A DNA stretch of 64,000 nucleotides from Synechococcus sp. A10-1-5-1 (lineage in GTDB: Bacteria; Cyanobacteriota; Cyanobacteriia; PCC-6307; Cyanobiaceae): contig NZ_CP096032.1 of assembly GCF_023115425.1 (NCBI RefSeq), positions 1,302,001 through 1,366,000 on the forward strand. The letters run 5' to 3'. Made by a program: the position numbers and the translations under genes. Under the pieces are notes generated by a model, which was not told where the DNA came from, ran no database searches, and was given only the letters and a program-made list of their open reading frames with translations. Below are positions 20,261 to 29,929 of this stretch, piece after piece; within the stretch, counting starts at the first letter, position 1, and the number at the start of each line of letters is the position of its first letter.

Positions 20261-21702
20261 CAGGCCTGGGTCCAACTCCCATGCAAGCCATGGGGCACCG
20301 CCAAGGGGAGCTCCAGCACCGCCACCTCCGCCAGGCTGGCCGCATCCAGGATCACCAGATCGCTGGCACAGCGGGCGCCGTTCCAGACCAGGCAGAGCAC
20401 CCAGCCGTCATCCTCAGCCGTGGCACCGGGGCGCGGGACCATCACGGGCTCACTGACAAAGCCACGGGGCGCCGCACTCCAAACCCGGCCTGCACCCGTG
20501 CTGAGATCCAACTTCTTGATCGCCTGCAGCGGGTCATTACCGCGCTCCCGCTCCGCCACCGCCATCCAGCTGTAGCGGGCGTCCAAACCCTGCCGCTCGG
20601 GGTTGACCATCGCGAACTCGCAGGTGCGGGCCTCCAGCACTTCCGTGCTGACCGCACCGCTGGTCAAGTGAATGCGGCAGCGCACCAGCTGACCCTCCGG
20701 GATCGATTCGAAATCGACCTGGCGGAAGTCCACATCCGGACCGATCGAGGGGAAATCGTCGTAGTAGATCGAATCCACCACCAGCTCCTCGCCCTCTTCA
20801 AAGGCGTTGAGGTGGTGGAAGACAAAGCCCTCAGGGGCCGAGATCTGCAGCGGCTTGCCCTCACCGCTGCGGGGAATCAGCCAGAACTGTCCCTTCTCTC
20901 CAGGCTTGGAAGCCAGGCACTGGGCCGCACCCTTTTGGCCAAGGACAAAACCAGTCGGGTTGAACGCCACCGCGTTCTGCAGAAACACCGCCCAGTTCGG
21001 GGTGATCGCGAAGTCATGCAGGAAAGCAAAGCCCTTGAAGCTGTGGCGGCTGTCCGCCAGCAGCTCCCCACTGCTGGAGAACTCCATCAGCCGAATCGTG
21101 CTGCGGGGGCCGGTCTTCACCCCGAAGGTCACCATCCGCGGCTCGCCGTGGTGACCCGGGTCAAAGCGCGGGTGGGCACTGAAGGCCTCACCGGGCTTCA
21201 GCAATCCGTCCAACCGACTCAAACCACTGGTTTGCAGGGTCTCGGGGTCCAGCGCATGGGGCTCGGCGGCTTCCCAGAGCGCCAGCAACTGATCCCCCAG
21301 CCGCACCACGTGGGTATTGGCAATGTTCTTCAGCCGCAGGTCGAACGCGTTCGCGGCCAGTCCGCCGGGCTTCTGGGTGCCAAAGACACCCCGGTAGAGA
21401 AATTTGTCGGCCTGCTCTTCTGCCTCGAAGCCTTCCGTGCGCACGAAACGATTGCGCAGCTGGACTTGACCGTCCTCAAACCGCAGGGCCGTGATCATCC
21501 CGTCGCCATCGAAGGGGTGATGCACCCACTGCCCGCCACGCTCGAGCCGGCCAGGACCATTGCGGTAGAGCGTGCCCTTGAGCTCAGCCGGAACCGCGCC
21601 GCGGGCGGCAGTCAGCGCAACCCCATCGAGCTCCACTCCAACATTGCGGAAGGCACTGGCCCAATCCGAGCGGTCGTAGCCGAGAGCAGGGGCGACGGTC
21701 AT
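20260..21702 (-). CDS. Carotenoid oxygenase family protein (apocarotenoid cleaving)
   Basis: This is a 480-residue non-heme iron seven-bladed propeller enzyme of the RPE65/CCD/ACO family. It cleaves carotenoids or apocarotenals oxidatively at a double bond. The four iron-ligand His motifs are SAHPRFDP, LHDFAIT, FHHLNAF and the C-terminal PHGLHGSW. LYRNGPGRLERGG and HHPFDGDGMI match the N-terminal family signature. The size and motifs fit cyanobacterial apocarotenoid-15,15'-oxygenase or a related CCD. The YciI gene is coupled downstream. Confidence 0.94.
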   Translation of the reverse strand: MTVAPALGYDRSDWASAFRNVGVELDGVALTAARGAVPAELKGTLYRNGPGRLERGGQWVHHPFDGDGMITALRFEDGQVQLRNRFVRTEGFEAEEQADKFLYRGVFGTQKPGGLAANAFDLRLKNIANTHVVRLGDQLLALWEAAEPHALDPETLQTSGLSRLDGLLKPGEAFSAHPRFDPGHHGEPRMVTFGVKTGPRSTIRLMEFSSSGELLADSRHSFKGFAFLHDFAITPNWAVFLQNAVAFNPTGFVLGQKGAAQCLASKPGEKGQFWLIPRSGEGKPLQISAPEGFVFHHLNAFEEGEELVVDSIYYDDFPSIGPDVDFRQVDFESIPEGQLVRCRIHLTSGAVSTEVLEARTCEFAMVNPERQGLDARYSWMAVAERERGNDPLQAIKKLDLSTGAGRVWSAAPRGFVSEPVMVPRPGATAEDDGWVLCLVWNGARCASDLVILDAASLAEVAVLELPLAVPHGLHGSWTQA

Positions 21703-21757
21703 GGGCGAAGACGCAGAGCGACTTCGCCATCATCGCGTAACGGAGTGTTAAGCGGGC

Positions 21758-22360
21758 CTAGGCGCCCGCGCGCTCCAGCACGCCCTTGCTGCTGGGAACA
21801 GCCCCTGCCCGGCGCGGATCTACCTCCGTCGCCAAACGGAGCGCCCTGGCAAAGGCCTTGAAGCAGGCCTCAACGATGTGGTGCGAGTTGACCCCATCCA
21901 GCTGGCGGATGTGCAGGGTGAGGCCGGAGTTGTTCACAACCGCCACGAAGAACTCTTTGACGAGCTCGGTGTCGTAGGTACCGATCTTCTGAGCGGGAAT
22001 CTGCAGCCCAAAGCTCAGGTGCGGACGGCCACTGCAGTCGAGCGCCACCTGCACCAAGGCCTCATCCAAGGGCGCCACGAAGTGACCGAAGCGGTGAATC
22101 CCGCGCCGGTCACCCAGGGCCTGAGCCAAGGCTTGGCCCACGGCGATGCCCACGTCCTCATTGGTGTGGTGATCATCGATGTGGGTGTCACCCACGGCCT
22201 TGATCTCCAGATCCACCAGCCCATGACTGCTGATCTGGTGAAGCATGTGATCGAGGAAGGGCACGCCCGTGCTCGCACTGCACTGGCCCGTGCCATCGAG
22301 ATTCAGCTTGACGCGCACATCGGTTTCACCGGTCACGCGATGGATTTCGCCTGTGCGCAT
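21758..22360 (-). CDS. hisB: Imidazoleglycerol-phosphate dehydratase
   Basis: HisB catalyses the dehydration of IGP in histidine synthesis. The 200-residue monofunctional form has [30 protein letters not shown] and [11 protein letters not shown], then [15 protein letters not shown]; these carry the Mn-binding His and Glu residues. A GC-rich 6-bp stem (21752-21757 with 21764-21769) overlaps the stop. It is followed by TTAACA rather than a T-run on the minus strand, so it is a weak terminator candidate at best. Confidence 0.96.
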   Translation of the reverse strand: MRTGEIHRVTGETDVRVKLNLDGTGQCSASTGVPFLDHMLHQISSHGLVDLEIKAVGDTHIDDHHTNEDVGIAVGQALAQALGDRRGIHRFGHFVAPLDEALVQVALDCSGRPHLSFGLQIPAQKIGTYDTELVKEFFVAVVNNSGLTLHIRQLDGVNSHHIVEACFKAFARALRLATEVDPRRAGAVPSSKGVLERAGA

Positions 22361-22409
22361 GTGTGACGCGTGCCTTCAGCTGGCTTCGATCATCGCGAAT
22401 CGCGCAAGC

Positions 22410-23279
22410 TCAGGTCCAGATCAGAGCTCGCTCAGAGTCCGGCGTCTGGGCGGCGGGATGCTCGCTCGAAAGCAGCAAACGCGACACGGCTGCGCTGATC
22501 CGATTCATCGGTAGGGCGAGATCAGCGGGTGAAAAGGGCGTTTCGATAAACGCCCCCAAGCGCTCCACAGCAATGAACAGCAACATCACGACCCAGCCCA
22601 CCCAGCCTCCGTAAGGGGCGTAGAGGGCATCCATCCGCAGGAACAGCAGGTAGCCGAAACTCCAAACCGCAACCCGTACAAACACGTCATAGGGAGCAGG
22701 TAGAGGGTGATTCCGAATGCGCTCGAGGCCACCAAGGGCATCAACGGTCCGGGCGTGCACATCCATCAGCTGAAGCCTTCCCCAGCCATCAATCGCCCCT
22801 GAGCGGTGAAGGTCAGCAACTGCCAGGGCCTGAGATTGCAGCAAGGCATCAGCCGATGAGCCGTTCCAGTCCAGGGCCGCTAGTGCCCTTCGGGCAACGG
22901 GATGGGAGCGCCCACGGAGTTCAAGGTTGATAACCCAAAGCAACATCGCCTGCTGCTGAAGCAGGGGAGTCGCCGAGTCAACCATCAATGCACTCAACTG
23001 ATCGCGCCAGCTGCGGCTGTGGTTCAACAAAGCGCCCCAGAGCTTGCGGGCTTCCCACCAGCGCTCATAGGCCTGGCCATGGCGAAAACCGATGAACACC
23101 GATACGGCGATGCCCCAGATCGGCAAAAGCACCTCTGGGGCGAATTTCTTAGCCAGGAGCGGATTCAAAGGAACGCTGGCGGCGCATAGGGCACCAGCGA
23201 GCAAAAGATCCAACCAGAGATGCCGAAGCAAATAGGCCGCAACCTTGAAACTGCCGAGTGGGCCGACCTGGCGCAGCAT
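22410..23279 (-). CDS. Bestrophin-family ion channel
   Basis: This 289-residue membrane protein is of the bacterial bestrophin (UPF0187) family. The key segments are IWGIAVSVFIGFRHGQAYERWWEAR, with the FRxxxAYERWWEAR signature of the channel neck, and LWGALLNHSRSWRDQL. Hydrophobic stretches at about 20-65 and 200-250 form the pore helices. In cyanobacteria and chloroplasts, bestrophins are proposed to pass chloride or bicarbonate at the thylakoid; that role here is inference. It lies just downstream of fabI (3-bp gap), so the two may share a transcript. Confidence 0.88.
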   Translation of the reverse strand: MLRQVGPLGSFKVAAYLLRHLWLDLLLAGALCAASVPLNPLLAKKFAPEVLLPIWGIAVSVFIGFRHGQAYERWWEARKLWGALLNHSRSWRDQLSALMVDSATPLLQQQAMLLWVINLELRGRSHPVARRALAALDWNGSSADALLQSQALAVADLHRSGAIDGWGRLQLMDVHARTVDALGGLERIRNHPLPAPYDVFVRVAVWSFGYLLFLRMDALYAPYGGWVGWVVMLLFIAVERLGAFIETPFSPADLALPMNRISAAVSRLLLSSEHPAAQTPDSERALIWT

Positions 23280-23282
23280 CGC

Positions 23283-24062
23283 TCACATGCCGGTGATGCA
23301 GTAACCGGCGTCGACATAGATGGTTTGACCGGTGATGCCAGAGGCCAGGTTGCTGGCCAGGAACGCCGCGGTGCCGCCCACCTCGTCCTGGGTGACAGTG
23401 CGGTGCAGGGGTGCCTTCTCTTCGACGTTGTGGATCATGTCGAGGATGCCGCCGATGGCCGAGCTGGCCAGGGTGCGGATCGGACCGGCACTGATGGCGT
23501 TCACGCGCACCTGCTTCTCACCCAGCTCAGCGGCCAAATAGCGGACGGAAGCCTCCAGAGCGGCCTTGGCCACGCCCATGACGTTGTAGTTGGGGATCGC
23601 ACGCTCAGCGCCGAGGTAGCTGAGAGTGATCACGCTGGCGCCTTCGCTGAAGAGGGGCTTGGCGTGCTTGCAGAGCGGTGCCAGGGAATAGGCGCTCACC
23701 TCGAGGGCCCGGGTAAAGCCTTCGGGAGAGATGTTCGAGTAATCACCGATCAGCTCGTCCTTACCGGCGAAGGCCAGGCAGTGCACGAGGACATCGATCT
23801 GACCCCACTGCTCCTTGACCTTGGCAAAGACCGCCTCGATCTGAGAGGGATCCTGCACGTTGAGGGGCTCAAACAGGGTCGGAGCCAGGGGCGCGGTCAG
23901 CTCACGCACCTTGCCTTCAAAGCGCCCCTTCTCATCGGGGAGGTAGGTCACCCCGAGTTCAGCGCCGGCGGCGTGCAGTTGCTGGGCGATGCCCCAAGCG
24001 ATCGACTTGTTGTTGGCGATGCCCGTGACGAGGGCCTTCTTACCGCGCAGATCGAGGAGCAT
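23283..24062 (-). CDS. fabI: Enoyl-ACP reductase [NADH]
   Basis: FabI reduces enoyl-ACP in the last step of each fatty-acid elongation cycle. The 259-residue SDR-type protein starts MLLDLRGKKALVTGIANNKS and carries the FabI-type active site (Tyr in PNYNVMGVAKAALE with Lys seven residues on). AISAGPIRTLASSAI and IYVDAGYCITGM also match. The frame stays open upstream to 24281, but that extension is out-of-family and antisense to the photolyase-like gene, so ATG 24062 is chosen. This start touches the start of the divergent photolyase-like gene, so its promoter lies inside that gene or that gene starts further downstream. Confidence 0.95.
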   Translation of the reverse strand: MLLDLRGKKALVTGIANNKSIAWGIAQQLHAAGAELGVTYLPDEKGRFEGKVRELTAPLAPTLFEPLNVQDPSQIEAVFAKVKEQWGQIDVLVHCLAFAGKDELIGDYSNISPEGFTRALEVSAYSLAPLCKHAKPLFSEGASVITLSYLGAERAIPNYNVMGVAKAALEASVRYLAAELGEKQVRVNAISAGPIRTLASSAIGGILDMIHNVEEKAPLHRTVTQDEVGGTAAFLASNLASGITGQTIYVDAGYCITGM

Positions 24063-25083
24063 GAATCGGGCACTTGCGATCGGGGGATTCTCACCCAGCC
24101 ACGGCCGTGGACTCAACCGGGCAGGATCAACGGCCCCCAAGACCCCGCCGTTGGCTAGTCCCTCCCTGCGCGGAGTGCCCCTGAATTGGGATGAGCACCC
24201 GGGCGATCTTCCCCGCCAATTCACCGACCGCAGCGAGCTGGAGCGCGCGTTGCAACAGCTGTTTCCCGAGGCCAGCGGCAACCTGAGCCCGATCCCAGGA
24301 GGCCGCCATCAGGCCGAGGCTCTGCTGAACAAGGTCAAGCCCGAGCGCTACGCCAAGGCCCGCAACTTCCTCAGTGGTCCCGTCACCAGGCTCTCGCCCT
24401 ACATCCGCCATGGGGCGATCAGCCTGGCGGAGGTGCGTGATGCCGTCTTTGCCCGCACCAAGCAACGGCAGGCCAGCGAAAAGCTGATCAATGAGCTGGG
24501 CTGGCGGGACTACTGGCAGCGCCTCTGGGCTCAGCTGGGCGATGGGATCTGGAGGGATCAAGAACCCCTCAAGACCGGACATCACCCCGGGGCCTACGCC
24601 GAGACACTCCCGGCGGATCTGACCGAAGGTCAGACCGGTTTGGCCTGCATGGACGGCTTCATCCAGGAGTTGCACCAGACCGGCTGGCTCCACAACCACG
24701 CCCGGATGTGGCTGGCGGCCTATGTCGTGCACTGGCGGCGGATCCGCTGGCAAGCAGGCGCCCAGTGGTTCCTGCGCCATCTGCTGGATGGAGACCCGGC
24801 CAGCAACAACCTCAGCTGGCAGTGGGTGGCCAGCAGCTTCAGCCACAAGCCCTACTTCTTCAACCGCTCAAACCTGGAGCGCTACAGCGATGGCCGCTAC
24901 TGCCAGGACTGCGGACTGAGCGCCAAGGGCTGCCCGTTTGAGGCCAGCTACGAGGAGCTCGAGCAACGCCTGTTCCAGCAGCAAGCCGCCATCCGCGACA
25001 CGGGCGATCGCCCCAACCGCCGCCAACGCCCCTCGAGCTCCAAAGCCTCCGCCTTCAGCCGTCCCGCCAAGCCAAACCGATGA
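24061..25083 (+). CDS. FAD-binding C-terminal half of a split photolyase/cryptochrome
   Basis: This protein holds only the helical FAD domain of the photolyase/cryptochrome family. SPYIRHGAIS, ELGWRDYWQRLW, TGWLHNHARMW (about 207-217) and LLDGDPASNNLSWQWV (about 241-256) are the FAD- and substrate-contacting blocks. The N-terminal Rossmann domain of normal photolyases is absent here and appears as the next gene. Residues 281, 284 and 291 are Cys (YCQDCGLSAKGC), a possible metal or Fe-S set. The start is uncertain: ATG 24061 overlaps the divergent fabI start, and GTG 24175 would remove 38 poorly conserved residues. Confidence 0.88.
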   Translation: MNRALAIGGFSPSHGRGLNRAGSTAPKTPPLASPSLRGVPLNWDEHPGDLPRQFTDRSELERALQQLFPEASGNLSPIPGGRHQAEALLNKVKPERYAKARNFLSGPVTRLSPYIRHGAISLAEVRDAVFARTKQRQASEKLINELGWRDYWQRLWAQLGDGIWRDQEPLKTGHHPGAYAETLPADLTEGQTGLACMDGFIQELHQTGWLHNHARMWLAAYVVHWRRIRWQAGAQWFLRHLLDGDPASNNLSWQWVASSFSHKPYFFNRSNLERYSDGRYCQDCGLSAKGCPFEASYEELEQRLFQQQAAIRDTGDRPNRRQRPSSSKASAFSRPAKPNR

Positions 25084-25553
25084 AGCATCCGATCCTTTGG
25101 CTGCACGGCGACGCCCTAGGCCCCAGCAACCCCGCTCTGTTGGCCCACCCCGGTCAGCCGGCGGTATTCGTCTTCGACCGCGAGCTGCTGCGGGGCAAGA
25201 GCCCCACCACCGCCGATCCCCAGGACGCCGCGCCGGAGGCCGTCAGCCTGAAGCGCATCGGCTTTCTCTATGAGTGCCTGCTGGAGTTGCCGGTGAGCCT
25301 GCGCCACGGGGATGTAGCTCGTGAGGTGCTGCGCTTTGCCCAGGCCCATGGCGCAGGCGGCATCGTCACCAGCTCCAGCGTGGACCCCCGGGTTGAGAGC
25401 ATCTGCCGCGAACTCGAGCGAGCCCTACCGGTCGTGCAGTTGGATCCAGCGCCATTTGTCGAGCTCGACGAGGGCGTGAATCTGGGGCGCTTTAGCCGCT
25501 ACTGGAGGCAAGCCGAACGGGAAGTCTGGGCCGACTGGGCGCCGCAGACTTAA
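25080..25553 (+). CDS. Photolyase N-terminal (Rossmann/antenna)-like domain protein
   Basis: This 157-residue protein resembles the photolyase N-terminal alpha/beta domain. ILWLHGDALGPSNPALL corresponds to the usual W-RRDLRL-DNPAL opening, and AVFVFDRELLRG to the following strand. DPRVESICRELERALPVVQLD corresponds to the region that ends the Rossmann fold. It starts in the last four bases of the FAD-domain gene (ATGA overlap), so the two halves are made together but in reversed order relative to a normal photolyase. The stop overlaps the stop of the convergent lipoprotein gene within TTAA. The assignment is from motif pattern and context. Confidence 0.7.
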   Translation: MKHPILWLHGDALGPSNPALLAHPGQPAVFVFDRELLRGKSPTTADPQDAAPEAVSLKRIGFLYECLLELPVSLRHGDVAREVLRFAQAHGAGGIVTSSSVDPRVESICRELERALPVVQLDPAPFVELDEGVNLGRFSRYWRQAEREVWADWAPQT

Positions 25554-26035
25554 GAAGCTGCGTTCTCCTCAGGGGGACTGAGCAGGTGCCGCTCCTCCAA
25601 CATCGGGAAGGAGGGAGCCGTGACCTCAGCGGCGCTGCGGGGCGGCGCCGTCCACCGCCAACGGGCCTTGGGTGCGCGCTGACGGCAGAGCGCCTGGAGC
25701 TCCTGCCGCAGTACCCGCTGCACGTCCTTGCGGTTTGCCGCCTCAAAAAACTCCTCACGGGTTGCCAAACCCGTACTGAAGGGACGGCTGCCGTTGCCGT
25801 TAAAGAGGCGAGCCGGATCCACCAGCCAGCGAGGCTTGCAGACCCCAGCTTCTCGGGTGTCGGTCGCGAGCCAGATGTGCAGCCCGTAGCCGTCGGGCTG
25901 GTTGACCACCGCCAGACCGTCGTGGGGCTGGGAGCGTTGCAAGGGGTAGATCGTCCAGGTGGCGCTGCGGTGGGCGGGCACGCAACCCACCACAGCCAAA
26001 GCCAGAAGAGCCGCTGCGGGACGGGGCCAACCCAA
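25550..26035 (-). CDS. Putative lipoprotein, unknown function
   Basis: This 161-residue protein starts with a short signal peptide and a lipobox (AAALLALAVVGC, Cys18), so it is probably lipid-anchored at a periplasmic face. The mature part has a YPLQRSQPHDGLAVVNQPDGYGLHIWL segment and a basic C-terminal half ending in an acidic tail. The start codon is TTG at 26035; the only stop upstream in frame follows at once, so no better start exists. I do not recognise the family; it looks cyanobacterium-specific. Confidence 0.65.
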   Translation of the reverse strand: MGWPRPAAALLALAVVGCVPAHRSATWTIYPLQRSQPHDGLAVVNQPDGYGLHIWLATDTREAGVCKPRWLVDPARLFNGNGSRPFSTGLATREEFFEAANRKDVQRVLRQELQALCRQRAPKARWRWTAPPRSAAEVTAPSFPMLEERHLLSPPEENAAS

Positions 26036-26077
26036 GGCAGTTCAGGGCACAATCAGCCCCATTCTGGTGGCGTTGTC

Positions 26078-26635
26078 ATGGTGCTCACCCCGTCTGAAAT
26101 GTTGCCCCTGGGAACGCCCCTGCCGGCGTTCGCGCTGGAGCGGGCCACGGGGGGACGCTGGGAGACCACAGCGCTGGAGTCCAAGCCAGTGCTGGTGCTG
26201 TTCATCTGTGCCCACTGCCCCTATGTGATCCACATCGAGCCCGAACTGGGCCGCCTGGAGCGCGACTACGGCGAACGGGTGCAGATCGTGGCGATCTCCA
26301 GCAACAGCACGATCACCCACCCCCAGGACGGCCCCGAAGGCTTACGAGCCCAGGCCGAACGCCAAGGCTGGAGCTTCCCCTATCTCTTTGATGCCAGCCA
26401 AGCGGTGGCCAGGGCCTTCCAGGCGGCCTGCACCCCCGATCTCTTCCTGTTCAACAGCCAGCACAAGCTCGTCTACCGCGGCCAGTTGGATTCGAGCCGT
26501 CCCGGCAACGACGAACCCCTCACGGGTGCGGACCTACGGGCTGCAATTGATGACCTGTTGGCCGGGAACGCGGTGAATCCCGATCAGCGCCCCTCGATTG
26601 GCTGCAACATCAAGTGGCATCCGGCGAAGGCCTAA
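26078..26635 (+). CDS. Thioredoxin-fold redoxin with CAHC motif
   Basis: This 185-residue AhpC/TSA-like thioredoxin-family protein has the redox motif CAHC in LFICAHCPYVIHIEPEL, where many relatives have CNHC followed by PYV. The cis-Pro region is CTPDLFLFN and a third conserved-looking Cys is in IGCNIKW near the C-terminus. Members are thiol-disulfide reductases or peroxiredoxin-like proteins; the partner is unknown. The ATG at 26078 is chosen; the frame is open further upstream only because it is antisense to the lipoprotein gene. Confidence 0.88.
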   Translation: MVLTPSEMLPLGTPLPAFALERATGGRWETTALESKPVLVLFICAHCPYVIHIEPELGRLERDYGERVQIVAISSNSTITHPQDGPEGLRAQAERQGWSFPYLFDASQAVARAFQAACTPDLFLFNSQHKLVYRGQLDSSRPGNDEPLTGADLRAAIDDLLAGNAVNPDQRPSIGCNIKWHPAKA

Positions 26636-26673
26636 AAGGCCGAGAACCGAATCAGGGCCTTAAGGTTGCCGGC

Positions 26674-27894
<1,221 letters not shown>

Positions 27895-27911
27895 GTTAAG
27901 CAGCCACAGCC

Positions 27912-29900
27912 GTGCGCCAATCGATCGCCGAGCGCTATATCCAACGATTCAGCCTCAGTAGAGAATGTCTCTATGTATGGGGCCGCAAACCATCGGCAAA
28001 ACGGGTTGAACGGCGCAGCTTGCGCACAGGACGACCGCTGATCAGGCTGGAAGACGGATTCCTCAGATCCATGGGGCTGGGCCATGAGGCCATGCCCCTC
28101 AGCATTTGCGTCGACGACCTCGGTATCTATTACGACTGCACGCGAGAAAGCCGCCTGGAGCGCCTAATCCAGCGGCCACTGACGTCACAAGAGAAAAGAC
28201 GCGCCCAGAAAATTCGTGAGCTGTGGCAAATCAGCAGAGTCAGCAAATACAACAACACCATTGACTCCGCAACACCTGAAACACCGTATGTGCTGGTTGT
28301 GGATCAAACCCGCGGTGATTGTTCGATCCGTTATGGGCTGGCGGATGCATCCAGCTTTCAGACAATGCTGGAGGACGCCCTCAAGCATTGGCCCAATCAC
28401 ACCATTCTCCTGAAAACACACCCTGATGTCACATCAGGCAAAAAGAAAGGACACTTCTCACGAAGGCAACTCAATCACCCGCGCATTCAGATCTGCTCAG
28501 ATGGCGGAGGACCATCCAGACTGCTGGAGGACGCCTCCGCTGTTTATGTTGTATCGAGCCAGGTGGGCTTTGAGGCGCTGCTTTGGGGGAAACCGGTCTA
28601 CACCTATGGCCTTCCGTTCTATGCCGGATGGGGGCTGACACAGGACAGATGCGAGCTGCCGGAGCGACGCACAAACAAGAACCCAGAACTCGACCAGCTG
28701 ATCCACGCTGCGCTCATTGAGTATCCGCGTTACGTCAATCCAGAAACGCTGAGATCGACCGAACCAGAAGAAGTGATCACCTGGATCGCCGATCAGAAGC
28801 GCTACAGGGAAGCTTGGCCAGATCGAATTGAAGCCTTTGGCTTTACGCCCTGGAAAGCCCGTCAACTGAGGCGATTCATTCCCCGCTATCAGCATCAAAC
28901 GCTGCGCTTTCGGCGGAAGGGCGGCACACCGAGTGCAGATTGCCAAGCCGCCATCTGCTGGGGTGCTTCCACGCCAAAAGCGCTCGAGAGGTCAAAGATC
29001 CCCCTAATCCGCGTCGAAGACGGCTTCATCCGATCACGGGGCCTCGGAGCGAACCTCGTGGAGGCGCAGAGCTGGATCTTCGATCAACAAGGCCTCCACT
29101 ATGACGGCAGTCGAGCCAGCGGCCTCGAGACCGCCCTGCTGTGCGCGAAACCGTTAAGCGACTCAAAGCAGCAACGCATTCGCAAACTTCTCACCAGGAT
29201 TCAGCAACAGAAGATCAGCAAATACAATCTCAGCGGTAAAGAGTGGAGCCCACCGCCACAAGCGGTTGGCCGAGAAGTCATTGTCGTTCTCGGCCAGGTG
29301 GAAGATGATGCGTCAATCCGAATGGGGATTCCACGAGAGACATCTGTTCATTCCAATCGCGCCTTACTGGTCGCCGCCAGAAACGAGCATCCACAAGCTT
29401 GGCTGATTTACAAGCCACACCCAGATGTTTGCGCAGGGATGAGACGACAACAACGCTTGGAGTGCCTGTGGGATGAACTCGCCGATGAAACCTGTATTCA
29501 CTCCCTACTGCGACAATCCGATGAAGTCTGCGTGATGACATCATTAGGCGGCTTTGAAGCTGCACTTCAAGGAGTGCAAGTGAGAACCTGGGGCGTTCCG
29601 TTCTATGCCGGCTGGGGATTCACGATCGATATGCTCGAACAACATCCCTGGCTCCAACGACGCGCCCATCAAAAGCTGAACCTAGAGACCTTTGCCTATA
29701 CCTGCCTGATTGACTATCCAACCTATGTGAGCCACAGAAGCCTCAGTCCTACGAGCCCTGAGCGGGTGATCGAGGAAATTCAGGTGGCCACAGCCCAACC
29801 AGGAGAAGCACAACTGAATGCGGAGCAATGGCTCTTCCGCTGGTGGGGAGCACTCAAGAGCAAGCTGCCCAGACCCGTATTCTCAACACGAGACTTGTGA
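27912..29900 (+). CDS. kpsC: KpsC-like dual-module beta-Kdo transferase
   Basis: KpsC builds the short beta-linked Kdo oligosaccharide linker between lysophosphatidylglycerol and group-2-type capsules. This 662-residue protein has two homologous modules. Module 1 (about 1-300) shows LIRLEDGFLRSMGLG, KTHPDV (168-173), SSQVGFEALLWGKPV and GLPFYAGWG (about 233-241). Module 2 (about 310-640) shows IRVEDGFIRSRGLG, KPHPDV (501-506), LGGFEAALQG and GVPFYAGWG (about 561-569). Both catalytic modules look intact. The start is GTG at 27912, 17 bp after the aminotransferase. The Kdo synthesis genes lie at the other end of the locus, 60.4-63.4 kb. Confidence 0.93.
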   Translation: MRQSIAERYIQRFSLSRECLYVWGRKPSAKRVERRSLRTGRPLIRLEDGFLRSMGLGHEAMPLSICVDDLGIYYDCTRESRLERLIQRPLTSQEKRRAQKIRELWQISRVSKYNNTIDSATPETPYVLVVDQTRGDCSIRYGLADASSFQTMLEDALKHWPNHTILLKTHPDVTSGKKKGHFSRRQLNHPRIQICSDGGGPSRLLEDASAVYVVSSQVGFEALLWGKPVYTYGLPFYAGWGLTQDRCELPERRTNKNPELDQLIHAALIEYPRYVNPETLRSTEPEEVITWIADQKRYREAWPDRIEAFGFTPWKARQLRRFIPRYQHQTLRFRRKGGTPSADCQAAICWGASTPKALERSKIPLIRVEDGFIRSRGLGANLVEAQSWIFDQQGLHYDGSRASGLETALLCAKPLSDSKQQRIRKLLTRIQQQKISKYNLSGKEWSPPPQAVGREVIVVLGQVEDDASIRMGIPRETSVHSNRALLVAARNEHPQAWLIYKPHPDVCAGMRRQQRLECLWDELADETCIHSLLRQSDEVCVMTSLGGFEAALQGVQVRTWGVPFYAGWGFTIDMLEQHPWLQRRAHQKLNLETFAYTCLIDYPTYVSHRSLSPTSPERVIEEIQVATAQPGEAQLNAEQWLFRWWGALKSKLPRPVFSTRDL

Positions 29901-29929
29901 TAAAGTTACAAAGATTTTAGGACGGGCTC

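Noticed and set aside
23989-24060. Upstream extension of the photolyase-like gene into fabI
   Set aside because: The extension is antisense to fabI coding sequence and has no photolyase similarity.
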